NCBI GenBank assembly: GCA_009782915.1
Contig: WRIC01000010.1
Location: 1-64,000 of the forward strand
Reading direction: 5' to 3'
Length of the DNA stretch: 64,000 nucleotides
Origin: Propionibacteriaceae bacterium
GTDB lineage: Bacteria > Actinomycetota > Actinomycetes > Propionibacteriales > Propionibacteriaceae
How positions within the stretch are numbered: position 1 is the first letter of the stretch; each line of letters starts with the position of its first letter. Below, piece by piece: positions 56,046 to 64,000 of the stretch. The notes under the pieces were generated by a model, which did no database searches, was not told the origin of the DNA, and saw only the letters and a program-made list of their open reading frames with translations. The translations under genes and the position numbers were made by a program.

Positions 56046-56939
56046 TCAGCCAAAGACTTTCAGCATCAACCAACCAAACAAAACATCAAAGACGTTGATG
56101 AAGGTGATCATGAAGAGCACGAACACGAGAACCACGACAAAAGACCGTCCCAATTGGGAACTCGTCAACCAGGAGACCTTCTTGAGTTCCTGAACCACCT
56201 GGGAGAGGAACTCGCGGAAACTAGTTTTCTTCGGCGCATCCTCAGCCGTAGCTTCCGCACGAGTACGTGTGGGGCGATTCTTCTTGGTGGATTCTGCCGC
56301 AGTAGTCCCTGCTTTCTTGTCACGGGCTTCACTGACAGCAGATGAATGCTTCTTCTTGGGGCGAATTTTCACAGGCTGAGGTTCTTCATCATCAACAAGA
56401 TCATCGTCTTCCTCAATCCCCCGGAACATGGCAAGAATGGAATCGGTGTCACCAGAATCCTCACTATCTAAGGATTCTTCGATGTCTTTTTCTTTCTCAG
56501 TTTCGGCCACATCTGTGGTGTCGACTATTTCCTCCACGTCACCAGAATCATCACTGTCAGCTGACTCTTCAGTGTCTGGTGTTTCTTCAGCGTCAGTTGG
56601 CTCTTCGGATTCAGTTGATTCTTCGATGTCTGGTGATTCCTCGGATTCAGTGATTTCCTCGGAGGATTCCTCAACCTCAGTTTCTCCATCTTCTCCGTCA
56701 TCGTCTCCGTCTTCAACGACATCATCACCTTCACCAGTCCCCTCCTGGGGGGTTTCCTCTCCTGGTTCAGAGTCATCTACTGGCTCGGAGTCCTTGGTTT
56801 CTTGAGCGTCCTCACCCTCGGTCACATCCTGATCGTCACCACTATCCTCAGCCAACTCCTCCACCTGATCGAGGGTAGCATCAACCTCTTGAGTGATATC
56901 CTTATCGCCCTTGTCGGGACCTTTCGGCTTTTTCGCCAC
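56046..56939 (-). CDS. secE: SecE with a very long acidic N-terminal extension
   Basis: The last 65 residues are a normal SecE: TSFREFLSQVVQELKKVSWL, an amphipathic helix, and one membrane helix SFVVVLVFVLFMITFINVF. About 230 residues precede them, dominated by Glu, Asp and Ser in repeats such as ESEEPTDAEETPDTEES, with a basic patch (RPKKKHSS) before the SecE core. Typical SecE has 60-150 residues. GTG 56939 starts MAKKPKGPDKGDKD. It lies just after tRNA-Trp and before nusG. Confidence 0.9.
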   Translation of the reverse strand: MAKKPKGPDKGDKDITQEVDATLDQVEELAEDSGDDQDVTEGEDAQETKDSEPVDDSEPGEETPQEGTGEGDDVVEDGDDDGEDGETEVEESSEEITESEESPDIEESTESEEPTDAEETPDTEESADSDDSGDVEEIVDTTDVAETEKEKDIEESLDSEDSGDTDSILAMFRGIEEDDDLVDDEEPQPVKIRPKKKHSSAVSEARDKKAGTTAAESTKKNRPTRTRAEATAEDAPKKTSFREFLSQVVQELKKVSWLTSSQLGRSFVVVLVFVLFMITFINVFDVLFGWLMLKVFG

Positions 56940-56968
56940 GGACTCGCCTTTCTTTTTGCGCTGCCTTG

Positions 56969-57041
<73 letters not shown>

Positions 57042-57210
57042 AAAGTCGGCTACCCTTGGGAAGGCATAGGACAGCCTAGGTCGAATCGACCACGATCGCC
57101 CAGTGTACGCTAGTTTCTTAAGAAAAGTCGAACTGACTATTATTAACCAAACCTGGAAAATCAAACCCACCAGAAGCAACCACCGATCTGCACCACCCAA
57201 GGAGGGGATC

Positions 57211-58239
57211 ATGCCTGAGCCGAGCCACATTGCGCAGGCCATCTTGAAGGCTGTGGCTCGCCAAGAACTCACCTATGACTTAGCTGAGGCAGTCATGGAT
57301 GAGATCATGAACGGTGAAGCCACCCAAATCCAGATGGCAGCGTACCTGACAGCGATGAGTCTCAAAGGTGAAACCATCACCGAAATCACCGCTTCTGCTG
57401 CCGGGATGCGCAAGCATTGCGTACGCCTGCTCAACGACATGGATGTCCTGGAGATTGTGGGTACTGGTGGGGATCGATCGAATTCTTTCAACATCTCCAC
57501 AACCTCGGCTTTAGTGGTTTCTGCTGCCGGGACAAAAGTGGCCAAACACGGCAACCGGGCGGCCTCATCGCGATCGGGTTCTGCTGACGTACTAGAAGCC
57601 CTCGGAGTCAAGATCGATGTGAGCCCCGAGAAATCCCTGGAGGTCCTCGAAGAAATCGGTCTGTGTTTTCTCTTCGCCCAGAACTATCACCTGGCGATGA
57701 AGTTTGTTGCCCCAGTACGCTCCGAGCTGGGAATACGTACCATCTTCAATATCCTGGGTCCACTGGTCAACCCAGCGGGTGCCTCCATGGAACTGTTGGG
57801 GGTCTACGACGAAGACCTCGTTGAACCCCTGGCGAAGGTGCTTCACAATCTGGGGGTCAACAACGCCATGGTGGTCCATGGGTTAGATGGGTTAGATGAG
57901 ATATCCATGAGCGCGCCCACCTCAGTGTGTGAGGTTCGGCATGGAGAATTCAAGCTCTACACCCTCAACCCCGAAAAGTACGGATTCACGTTGTCCACCA
58001 AGGAAGACCTCCAAGGTGGAACTCCGCAAGAAAACGCTCAGATCACCCGAGATATACTCGATGGCCAGCAAGGACCCAAGACCGACGCCGTACTGCTGAA
58101 TTCCGCTGCCGCGCTCTATCTGGGGCGCGAAGACCTCTCCATGAGCCAAGCCGTCGACTTGGCCCGCGAGACCATTTCGTCCGGGAAAGCCCGTCTCCAA
58201 CTCGACCGATTCATCACGCTGACCAACCAACCATCATGA
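57211..58239 (+). CDS. trpD: anthranilate phosphoribosyltransferase
   Basis: The 342-residue enzyme has [20 protein letters not shown] and [20 protein letters not shown], the PRPP and anthranilate sites. It is the second step of tryptophan synthesis. ATG 57211 follows AGGAGGGG; earlier in-frame codons (from 57103) lack family sequence. Its stop overlaps the start of trpCF. trpE and trpG are not in this window. Confidence 0.95.
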   Translation: MPEPSHIAQAILKAVARQELTYDLAEAVMDEIMNGEATQIQMAAYLTAMSLKGETITEITASAAGMRKHCVRLLNDMDVLEIVGTGGDRSNSFNISTTSALVVSAAGTKVAKHGNRAASSRSGSADVLEALGVKIDVSPEKSLEVLEEIGLCFLFAQNYHLAMKFVAPVRSELGIRTIFNILGPLVNPAGASMELLGVYDEDLVEPLAKVLHNLGVNNAMVVHGLDGLDEISMSAPTSVCEVRHGEFKLYTLNPEKYGFTLSTKEDLQGGTPQENAQITRDILDGQQGPKTDAVLLNSAAALYLGREDLSMSQAVDLARETISSGKARLQLDRFITLTNQPS

Positions 58240-59693
58240 TCCTCGACACCCTCGTCCAAGCGGCCCAATCACGAGTAGCCACAGACAAGATCACCATGCC
58301 AGACCAGGCCATGGCTCAGATGGCATTGGACACCCCTATTCGTGAAGGATTCCTTTTCGAGCAAGCCTTGGGGGCGCCGGGAATGAGTTTCATCGCCGAA
58401 GTGAAGAAGGCCTCCCCCTCCAAGGGAATGATCTCATTCGACTACCCCTACCTCGATATTGCTCAGGATTACCAGTTGGCAGGGGCTGCCGCGATCTCTG
58501 TTTTAACAGAACCCACCCAGTTTTTGGGGTCCGACACTCATCTTCGCGACATCGCAGCCCACGTGGCACTTCCGATCTTGCGTAAAGACTTCACCATTGA
58601 TGCCTATCAGATCTATCAGGCTCGGGTACTGGGCGCCAGCGCTGTTTTACTCATATGCTCGATTCTGGGTGATGCCCAGTTGAAGGAGTATCTGAGACTC
58701 GCTGATTCCTTGGGGCTCAGTTGTCTGGTGGAAACCCACAGTGCCCAGGAGGTGGAGCGTGCTGTTGAGGCCGGAGCGCGGGTCATCGGTGTCAACAACC
58801 GGGACCTTAGTTCTTTTGCTGTCGACACCTCACTGAGCGCTGGATTGCGCTCTTTGGTGCCCGAGGATGTCCTGTTTGTCTGGGAATCGGGGGTCACCTC
58901 CCCCACGCAAGCTGCCGAGGCAGTACGCGCGCGCGCTGACGTGGTTCTCGTGGGCGAATACCTGATGAGAGCACAAGATCGCCGAGCCGCCTTGCGTGAA
59001 TTGCGTTCAGCTGCCCTAGACGAAATGGCCACACCTATGGGACAACAGTCGCTGTGTCCTGCGGTGAAAATTTGTGGGATTTCTCGTGGGGAGGATCTCC
59101 CTGTCTTGAACTCCTGTCTACCCGAATATGTGGGTTTCGTCTTTGCCCCCCACAGCCGTCGACACGTGGAACTCTCAACTGCTGCTCACCTTCGCTGTGG
59201 GTTGGATCCGCGGATTCTCACTGTGGGGGTTTTCGTCGATGCGCCCGTGTCGCAGATTGTTGCCGCGGTTCAATCAGATGCGATCTCGATCGTTCAGCTC
59301 CACGGTCAAGAATCTGAATCCTATGTTGCTGGGTTGCGTGAGGTTCTCCCTGGCGTACCCGTGATCAATGCCCACCCGATCGTTGATGGCGACAGTTTTG
59401 CTGAGGCGTTGAGCGTGAACGGCGACTATCTTCTCTTTGATGGCCCTGAACCTGGATCGGGTCAGGCCATGGATTGGAGTCTGCTCGATGACATTCGCCA
59501 CTACCCTGATCTTCCCGGCTTCTTCCTCGCTGGTGGACTCAATGTGGACAATCTCAGTTCGGCAATGAACTTAGGGGTTTACTGTGTGGATGTCTCCTCA
59601 GGTGTGGAGACTGGTGGGGTCAAGGACCCTGCCAAGGTTCAGCAGTTCATTTCGGCAGTACGCGCAGTGCATCATCCTCGGAGGCCATCATGA
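58236..59693 (+). CDS. trpCF: fused indole-3-glycerol-phosphate synthase / phosphoribosylanthranilate isomerase
   Basis: The 485-residue protein joins TrpC (about 1-265: [42 protein letters not shown]) to TrpF (about 275-478: [41 protein letters not shown]). Such fusions are known in enterobacteria and some actinobacteria. ATG 58236 and the end overlap both neighbours by 4 bp. The two activities catalyse successive steps. Confidence 0.95.
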   Translation: MILDTLVQAAQSRVATDKITMPDQAMAQMALDTPIREGFLFEQALGAPGMSFIAEVKKASPSKGMISFDYPYLDIAQDYQLAGAAAISVLTEPTQFLGSDTHLRDIAAHVALPILRKDFTIDAYQIYQARVLGASAVLLICSILGDAQLKEYLRLADSLGLSCLVETHSAQEVERAVEAGARVIGVNNRDLSSFAVDTSLSAGLRSLVPEDVLFVWESGVTSPTQAAEAVRARADVVLVGEYLMRAQDRRAALRELRSAALDEMATPMGQQSLCPAVKICGISRGEDLPVLNSCLPEYVGFVFAPHSRRHVELSTAAHLRCGLDPRILTVGVFVDAPVSQIVAAVQSDAISIVQLHGQESESYVAGLREVLPGVPVINAHPIVDGDSFAEALSVNGDYLLFDGPEPGSGQAMDWSLLDDIRHYPDLPGFFLAGGLNVDNLSSAMNLGVYCVDVSSGVETGGVKDPAKVQQFISAVRAVHHPRRPS

Positions 59694-60874
59694 GTGGTCG
59701 ATTCGGGCAGCACGGCGGACAGTACGTTCCCGAGACTCTGATGAATGAGTTACACAACCTGGAGCGAGAATATCAGCTAGCGCAAGAAGACCCTGATTTC
59801 GGGCGTGAACTCACTGAGTTGTTCAACCAATATGCTGGACGACCCTCCCCACTATATTTCGCAAGGACCATGACCCAAGATCTGGCGGGAGCAAAGGTCT
59901 ACCTCAAACGTGAAGACCTCAACCACACCGGATCCCACAAAATCAATAATGTTCTCGGCCAAGCTCTTCTCACCAAACGAATGGGAAAAACCAGGGTTAT
60001 CGCTGAAACAGGCGCTGGGCAACATGGGGTCGCTACCGCCACAGCAGCGGCACTCCTGGGGCTCGAGTGTGAAATCTTCATGGGGTGGGAAGACACCCAG
60101 CGCCAAGCACTCAATGTCTATCGCATGGAACTGCTGGGAGCCACCGTACATCCTGTCACCTCAGGAACACAGACCTTGAAGGATGCAGTCAACGAAGCAA
60201 TGCGCGAATGGACTACTCGCGTCCAGGACACCCACTACCTCATGGGGTCAGTGATGGGACCTCATCCTTTCCCCCTGATTGTCCGCGATTTTCAGGCAGT
60301 GATCGGACGAGAGGCACGTGAACAGGTTCTTGCCCTCGAGCCGAAGCTGCCCCACAGCGTGATCGCTTGCGTGGGCGGTGGAAGTAATGCGATAGGTATC
60401 TTCCATGGGTTCCTTGATGATGGGGAGGTGAATCTGGTGGGCTGTGAAGCCGCAGGGTTGGGGGTCGACACTGATCGTACTGCTGCCACGATAGCTACCG
60501 GGTCTCTGGGAATCTTCCACGGAATGAAATCCTATTTCTGCCAGGGCGATGCCGGACAGATTTCGCCAGTTCATTCGATTTCTGCTGGCTTAGACTATCC
60601 AGGAATAGGGCCCGAACACGCATGGTTGCATGACACTGGTCGAGCAACCTATGTTCCCATCACCGATGAGGAAGCCGTGGAAGGATTCGAATATCTTTCC
60701 TGCACAGAAGGAATCATTCCTGCCATCGAATCAGCCCATGCGATCGCGTACGCTCGCAAGCTGGTGCCCACCCTACCCAGCGACGAGTCGGTCATCGTCT
60801 GCCTATCAGGGCGAGGAGATAAGGACGTAGCTGCCATCGCCCGGTATCGCGGACAACAACTGGAGGAGTCATGA
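59690..60874 (+). CDS. trpB: tryptophan synthase beta chain
   Basis: The 394-residue enzyme has the PLP lysine in [18 protein letters not shown], the phosphate-binding [10 protein letters not shown] loop and [16 protein letters not shown] at the start. It joins indole and serine. It overlaps both neighbours by 4 bp. Confidence 0.97.
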   Translation: MSGRFGQHGGQYVPETLMNELHNLEREYQLAQEDPDFGRELTELFNQYAGRPSPLYFARTMTQDLAGAKVYLKREDLNHTGSHKINNVLGQALLTKRMGKTRVIAETGAGQHGVATATAAALLGLECEIFMGWEDTQRQALNVYRMELLGATVHPVTSGTQTLKDAVNEAMREWTTRVQDTHYLMGSVMGPHPFPLIVRDFQAVIGREAREQVLALEPKLPHSVIACVGGGSNAIGIFHGFLDDGEVNLVGCEAAGLGVDTDRTAATIATGSLGIFHGMKSYFCQGDAGQISPVHSISAGLDYPGIGPEHAWLHDTGRATYVPITDEEAVEGFEYLSCTEGIIPAIESAHAIAYARKLVPTLPSDESVIVCLSGRGDKDVAAIARYRGQQLEES

Positions 60875-61653
60875 CAGCCTCCGGGCGTCTTCGCAAGGCT
60901 TTCGATGAGAAGGCTTTCATTGCTTTCATCACTGGTGGCGATCCGGATATGGAAGCCACCCGGCGTTACGTGAAACTGCTCGTTGACACTGGTGTTGACC
61001 TCATCGAGATAGGCGTACCCTTTTCTGACCCGATCGCTGAGGGCCCCAGTATTCAGGCATCAAGCGCTCGAGCTCTACAATCTGGCACCACACTAGATAG
61101 GCTCCTCCAGCTTGTTCTTTCGCTGAGAACACAAGACCTCCACACAGTTCCCATTGTTCTGATGACCTACCTCAATCCCCTCCACCACATGGGGTACGAC
61201 AAGTTCTTTCAGCAAGCTGGGGCAAGCGGGGTTGATGGAGTGATCATTCCTGATCTTCCCTTTGAGGAGCATGGTGAGGTTCGTGACATTGCCCGAGCTG
61301 CTGGGGTCTGCCTGATATCCATGATTGCCCCCACCTCACGCGATCGCATTCGTGAGATAGCTCGCGAGGCGGAAGGTTTCATCTACTTGGTGAGCTCGCT
61401 GGGTGTCACCGGTGTCCGCAGTGACATCACCACCGATATTCCCGCGATTGTTTCCCAGATTCGCGAGGTCACCGATGTTCCTGTCGCTGTTGGTTTCGGT
61501 ATCTCCACCCCCACCCAGGTCGCCGAGATGAGCACCCACGCCGACGGCGTCATCGTCGGAAGCGCCCTCGTCAACATCATCGCAACCCAGGACCACGACA
61601 CCGACCAACGGCTAACCGACTACATCACCGAGATGGTTGCCTCACTGAGCTGA
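60871..61653 (+). CDS. trpA: tryptophan synthase alpha chain
   Basis: The 260-residue enzyme has [12 protein letters not shown], the catalytic Glu in [19 protein letters not shown], Asp in [16 protein letters not shown] and the phosphate site [10 protein letters not shown]. It releases indole to TrpB. It is the last gene of the operon; a repeat block follows directly. Confidence 0.96.
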   Translation: MTASGRLRKAFDEKAFIAFITGGDPDMEATRRYVKLLVDTGVDLIEIGVPFSDPIAEGPSIQASSARALQSGTTLDRLLQLVLSLRTQDLHTVPIVLMTYLNPLHHMGYDKFFQQAGASGVDGVIIPDLPFEEHGEVRDIARAAGVCLISMIAPTSRDRIREIAREAEGFIYLVSSLGVTGVRSDITTDIPAIVSQIREVTDVPVAVGFGISTPTQVAEMSTHADGVIVGSALVNIIATQDHDTDQRLTDYITEMVASLS

Positions 61654-61659
61654 CCAAAA

Positions 61660-62035
61660 GGGGACGGGGCGTTTGGCACACTCGCCCCGGTCATTCTGCG
61701 GAGCGGAGCGACTCGCAGAATCCAGAAACCACAGTTGTGCAACTACGCAGTCTGGACCCTGCGACTACGCGCAGGGTGACGGAAGATGGGCGGCAAGACA
61801 GGATGACGGAAGGTGGGTGACTGGCACGAGGGGACGGGGCGTTTGGCACACTCGCCCTGGCACGAGGGGACGGGGCGTTTGGCACACTCGCCCCGGTCAT
61901 TCTGCGGAGCGAAGCGACTCGCAGAATCCAGAAACCACAGTTGTGCAACTACGCAGTCTGGACCCTGCGACTACGCGCAGGGTGACGGAAGATGGGCGGC
62001 AAGACAGGGTGACGGAAGGTGGGTGGTCAACGCCG
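61660..62035. repeat. tandemly duplicated 170-bp repeat block
   Basis: A 170-bp unit (61660-61829) comprises GGGGACGGGGCGTTTGGCAC plus both halves of the main repeat family. It is repeated at 61866-62035 with very few differences, with a 36-bp partial unit (61830-61865) between. There is no gene in this stretch; frames across it are repeat-derived. Confidence 0.92.
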
Positions 62036-62082
62036 ATGGACGGAGGTATTTGTCACCAGCAGCGCACGTACTATCTACTTTT

Positions 62083-62520
62083 TTATGCCCGCGCGAAGCG
62101 CAGGACCTCTGTCGTACCGGCGTAGAGAACAAGATCACCATCCATCTGCCAGGTGGTGACAGAATCCAACAGCGCGAGGTAGGTGCGCTCGGCTTCATCG
62201 GTGTCTTCGCAGAACATCATGGTTTGGGCCATCAGCCCTGTCGAGAAGCTGTCTGCAGCGATCTCAGCGGGACCATGGTAATTATTGCAGGCGGATACTC
62301 CCGAAACTTGATCCTCTTCAATGGTTAAAGTGATCTGTGCCGATGGTAGTTCGGCTGGATCACTCCAGGAGGTCAGCACAAAAGAACCCAAGGGAATCTC
62401 GGATGCGCAACAACCAATCACCTCCTCATTCTTTTCAGACATCATGGTCATCGCCACAACAAGTGCCACAGCAGCGATGACACCAGCAAGAATCCCCGGC
62501 ACTAACCCTTTTCTCATCAT
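62083..62520 (-). CDS. META-domain (HslJ-like) membrane-anchored protein
   Basis: The product of about 145 residues has an N-terminal helix (LVPGILAGVIAAVALVVAMT), then the META pattern: LGSFVLTSWSDPAELPSAQI, VSGVSACNNYHGPAEI, MAQTMMFCEDTDEAERTYLA and a closing LVLYAGTTEVLRFA. META domains occur in HslJ-type secreted proteins; function unclear. ATG 62520 or 62517 is the start. Confidence 0.75.
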   Translation of the reverse strand: MMRKGLVPGILAGVIAAVALVVAMTMMSEKNEEVIGCCASEIPLGSFVLTSWSDPAELPSAQITLTIEEDQVSGVSACNNYHGPAEIAADSFSTGLMAQTMMFCEDTDEAERTYLALLDSVTTWQMDGDLVLYAGTTEVLRFARA

Positions 62521-62598
62521 AGCTTTTCCGTTCCCCTCCCAGGTCATTCTGAGAGAAAACTATACCCAGAGAGGGTTCACACGTGGTAGAACTAGACC

Positions 62599-63144
62599 AT
62601 GACTGAAACTCTGGCCCATATCGCCACACGCTTCTCGTGTCGAAAATTCTCTGACACCCCCATCACACCTGAACGCCTGCGCTCTATTGCTGAAGCTGGT
62701 CTGCGTGCGCCTAGCGCCCACAACCGCCAACCGTGGAGATTTATTGTGGTCGCTGACAAAGAAGCCATCGAACACATTGATGCTACAGGTATGGCCCTGC
62801 TCAAAGAATCAGATGAAGCAGCCCACGGCCGCATGATGGATCGTGGAGGAAAACTCCTCTACAACGCAGTTGCGATGATTATCATCGCCGCCGAGAAACT
62901 CGATGCGCCTTTCCCTGTTGCCATGGATATTGGTATCGCCGCCTCGACGATGACCCTGGCCGCAGCATCCCTGGGCATCAACTCCTGCATCGTGGGTGTC
63001 CCCAAAATCGCCTTCAAGTCTGGTGAACTCGTTGATAAGTACATCCCCGAGGGCTTCGAGTTCGGCGTCGGCGTCCTTCTCGGGTACGCGGAAGAACCCG
63101 GCACCCCCCACGAGGTCGACTCCACGAAGATCACCTATATGTGA
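62599..63144 (+). CDS. nitroreductase-family oxidoreductase
   Basis: The 181-residue flavoprotein has RFSCRKFSDTPITPERLRSI, LRAPSAHNRQPWRFIVV (FMN binding) and a conserved LAAASLGINSCIVGVP segment. Such enzymes reduce quinones or nitro compounds with NAD(P)H; the substrate is unknown. It is divergent from the META-domain gene. Confidence 0.88.
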   Translation: MTETLAHIATRFSCRKFSDTPITPERLRSIAEAGLRAPSAHNRQPWRFIVVADKEAIEHIDATGMALLKESDEAAHGRMMDRGGKLLYNAVAMIIIAAEKLDAPFPVAMDIGIAASTMTLAAASLGINSCIVGVPKIAFKSGELVDKYIPEGFEFGVGVLLGYAEEPGTPHEVDSTKITYM

Positions 63145-63188
63145 CGGTAACGAAAACACCGTCCATCTGCGTTGGCCACGCCTCCCAC

Positions 63189-63328
63189 GTCGTTCTGCGG
63201 AAAGAAGCGACTCGCAGGGCCCAGACTACTCAGTTGCGCAACTGTGGGGTCTGGATTCTGCGACTTCGCGCAGAATGACGGGACAGAGACGCGCAGAATG
63301 ACGGGACAGAGACGCGCAGAATGACGGG
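63189..63328. repeat. REP/BIME repeat with 24-bp tandem units before rpsT
   Basis: GTTCTGCGGAAAGAAGCGAC...TCGCAGGGCCCAGA, a centre with CAGTTGCGCAACTGTGG, then TGGATTCTGCGACTTCGCGC and two further 24-bp AGAATGACGGGACAGAGACG-type units. Confidence 0.9.
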
Positions 63329-63408
63329 GTGTGGTGATTTGGGACTCACCGGATTATCCTGGTAGAGTCATTCACCGCGTTCGCGCACGAGAAAAAAGAG
63401 GAAACCCA

Positions 63409-63669
63409 GTGGCAAATATTAAGTCGCAGATGAAGCGAAACAAGACCAATGAGGTTGCACGACTTCGTAACAAGGCTGTGAAGTCACAATTGCGTACCCA
63501 AATTCGCAAGGTACGCGACGCCGTGAAAGAAGGCGACGCCGAGAAAGCTCAAGAGCTGGCACGCGTTGCCTGTCGTAGTTTGGACAAGGCAGTCTCCAAG
63601 GGCGTCATCCATGCCAATAATGCAGCCAATCGGAAGTCTGCTCTGACGAAAGCTGCGGCTTCTGTCTAG
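63409..63669 (+). CDS. rpsT: 30S ribosomal protein S20
   Basis: The 86-residue basic protein starts (GTG) [20 protein letters not shown] and has [20 protein letters not shown], the bS20 signature. AGAGGA lies 6 bases before GTG 63409. Confidence 0.96.
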   Translation: MANIKSQMKRNKTNEVARLRNKAVKSQLRTQIRKVRDAVKEGDAEKAQELARVACRSLDKAVSKGVIHANNAANRKSALTKAAASV

Positions 63670-63681
63670 CACCTAACCGTC

Positions 63682-63717
63682 CATCCCCCGAAGTGATTGC
63701 ACTTGGGGGATGTTTTT
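63682..63717 (+). terminator. terminator of rpsT
   Basis: Stem CATCCCCC/GGGGGATG with an inner AAGTG/CACTT stem, followed by TTTTT: a strong rho-independent terminator 13 bp after the stop. Confidence 0.9.
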
Positions 63718-63722
63718 ATGCC

Positions 63723-63765
63723 CTGGTTCCCATCGGCAACGGCGCCGAAGGGAACCAGTCTTTTT
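63723..63765 (+). terminator. second hairpin with T-run
   Basis: Stem CTGGTTCCC/GGGAACCAG around a GC-rich loop, followed by TCTTTTTCTC, directly after the rpsT terminator and before the MFS gene. It may be a backup terminator. Confidence 0.7.
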
Positions 63766-63863
63766 CTCTCCTAGTACACCCCTATCCCAGCATCTTGGAC
63801 ACCAACCGCAACAACCAAAGAAAAGGATTACACTAGAGCCACACCCATACCCAAGGAGTCCAG

Positions 63864-64000
63864 ATGAACCACGCCCAACGCCTCGATCGTCTCCCCTTCA
63901 CCCGTAAGCACGGCAAACTCGTTGTCGGGTCAGGAATCGGCTGGGCCCTCGACGCCATGGATGTGGGGTTAATCTCCTTTGTGATGGCTGCCCTGATTTC
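63864..64000 (+). CDS. MFS transporter, 5' end only
   Basis: The frame from ATG 63864 (after AAGGAG) gives MNHAQRLDRLPFTRKHGKLV then VGSGIGWALDAMDVGLISF, the first helix with the D-x-x-D motif of major-facilitator transporters of the sugar/aromatic-acid type. The gene runs off the window edge. Confidence 0.75.
   Translation, partial: MNHAQRLDRLPFTRKHGKLVVGSGIGWALDAMDVGLISFVMAALI

Noticed and set aside
56428-56805. Ser-rich plus-strand frame opposite secE
   Set aside because: It is the mirror of the Glu/Asp-rich coding region of SecE, with no start signal of its own.
57103-57210. Possible trp leader peptide before trpD
   Set aside because: The frame contains a single Trp and no attenuator-like stem-loops with a T-run, so transcription attenuation is not supported.

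Overview
The window is a piece of an actinobacterial (Actinomycetota) chromosome of moderate GC content. The lineage is indicated by gene content and order: a mutT1-type Nudix/phosphatase gene beside ppk, a YgfZ/nitrobindin pair, a mycoredoxin-like protein, a TTG-started rpoB, and the order tRNA-Trp, secE, nusG, rplK, rplA, rplJ, rplL, rpoB, rpoC. I cannot name a genus from sequence alone; a host-associated Actinomycetales or Propionibacteriales member would fit.

Layout. Positions 1-4.75 kb form an accessory island. It holds what I read as the remains of a CRISPR-Cas locus: a frameshifted cas2 and two identical 36-bp repeats, one 26 bp from the end of cas2. Between the two repeats, where spacers should be, lie about 3.06 kb of defence or mobility genes: an XRE-Fic pair with a textbook promoter/operator, and an excisionase-type antitoxin followed by a PIN toxin cut off exactly at the repeat. 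Remnants resembling IS21-family ends lie nearby. From 4.8 to 18.9 kb are housekeeping genes: a GNAT protein, two PH-domain membrane proteins, the rplU-rpmA-obg-mycoredoxin-nadD-rsfS operon, folC-fba, ppa and ygfZ-nitrobindin. From 19 to 37 kb come ppk (with a very long disordered N-terminus), mutT1, an aldolase of the KDPG family lacking the usual lysine, an oppABCDF peptide importer, pntAB transhydrogenase, transketolase and an ECF sigma/anti-sigma pair. From 37.4 to 43.6 kb are a MoxR-DUF58-TgpA cluster and two membrane proteins. From 44.6 to 57 kb runs the transcription/translation block, followed by divergent trpD-trpCF-trpB-trpA (57.2-61.7 kb), a META-domain protein, a nitroreductase, rpsT and the start of an MFS transporter.

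Several families of palindromic REP/BIME-like repeats occur in more than a dozen intergenic spots. The main family has 24-bp or 48-bp tandem expansions. These repeats have entered coding sequence: they form the tails or linkers of both PH-domain proteins and supply the C-terminus and stop codon of the mycoredoxin-like and transglutaminase-like proteins. A second palindrome with 28-bp arms occurs once between genes and once inside a gene. A 148-bp MITE-like element and a decayed partial gene copy fill the gap before rpoC.

The main points for follow-up are the CRISPR relic with its 3-kb gene-bearing segment between repeats, the repeat-derived protein segments, and the unusual N-terminal extensions of Ppk and SecE.
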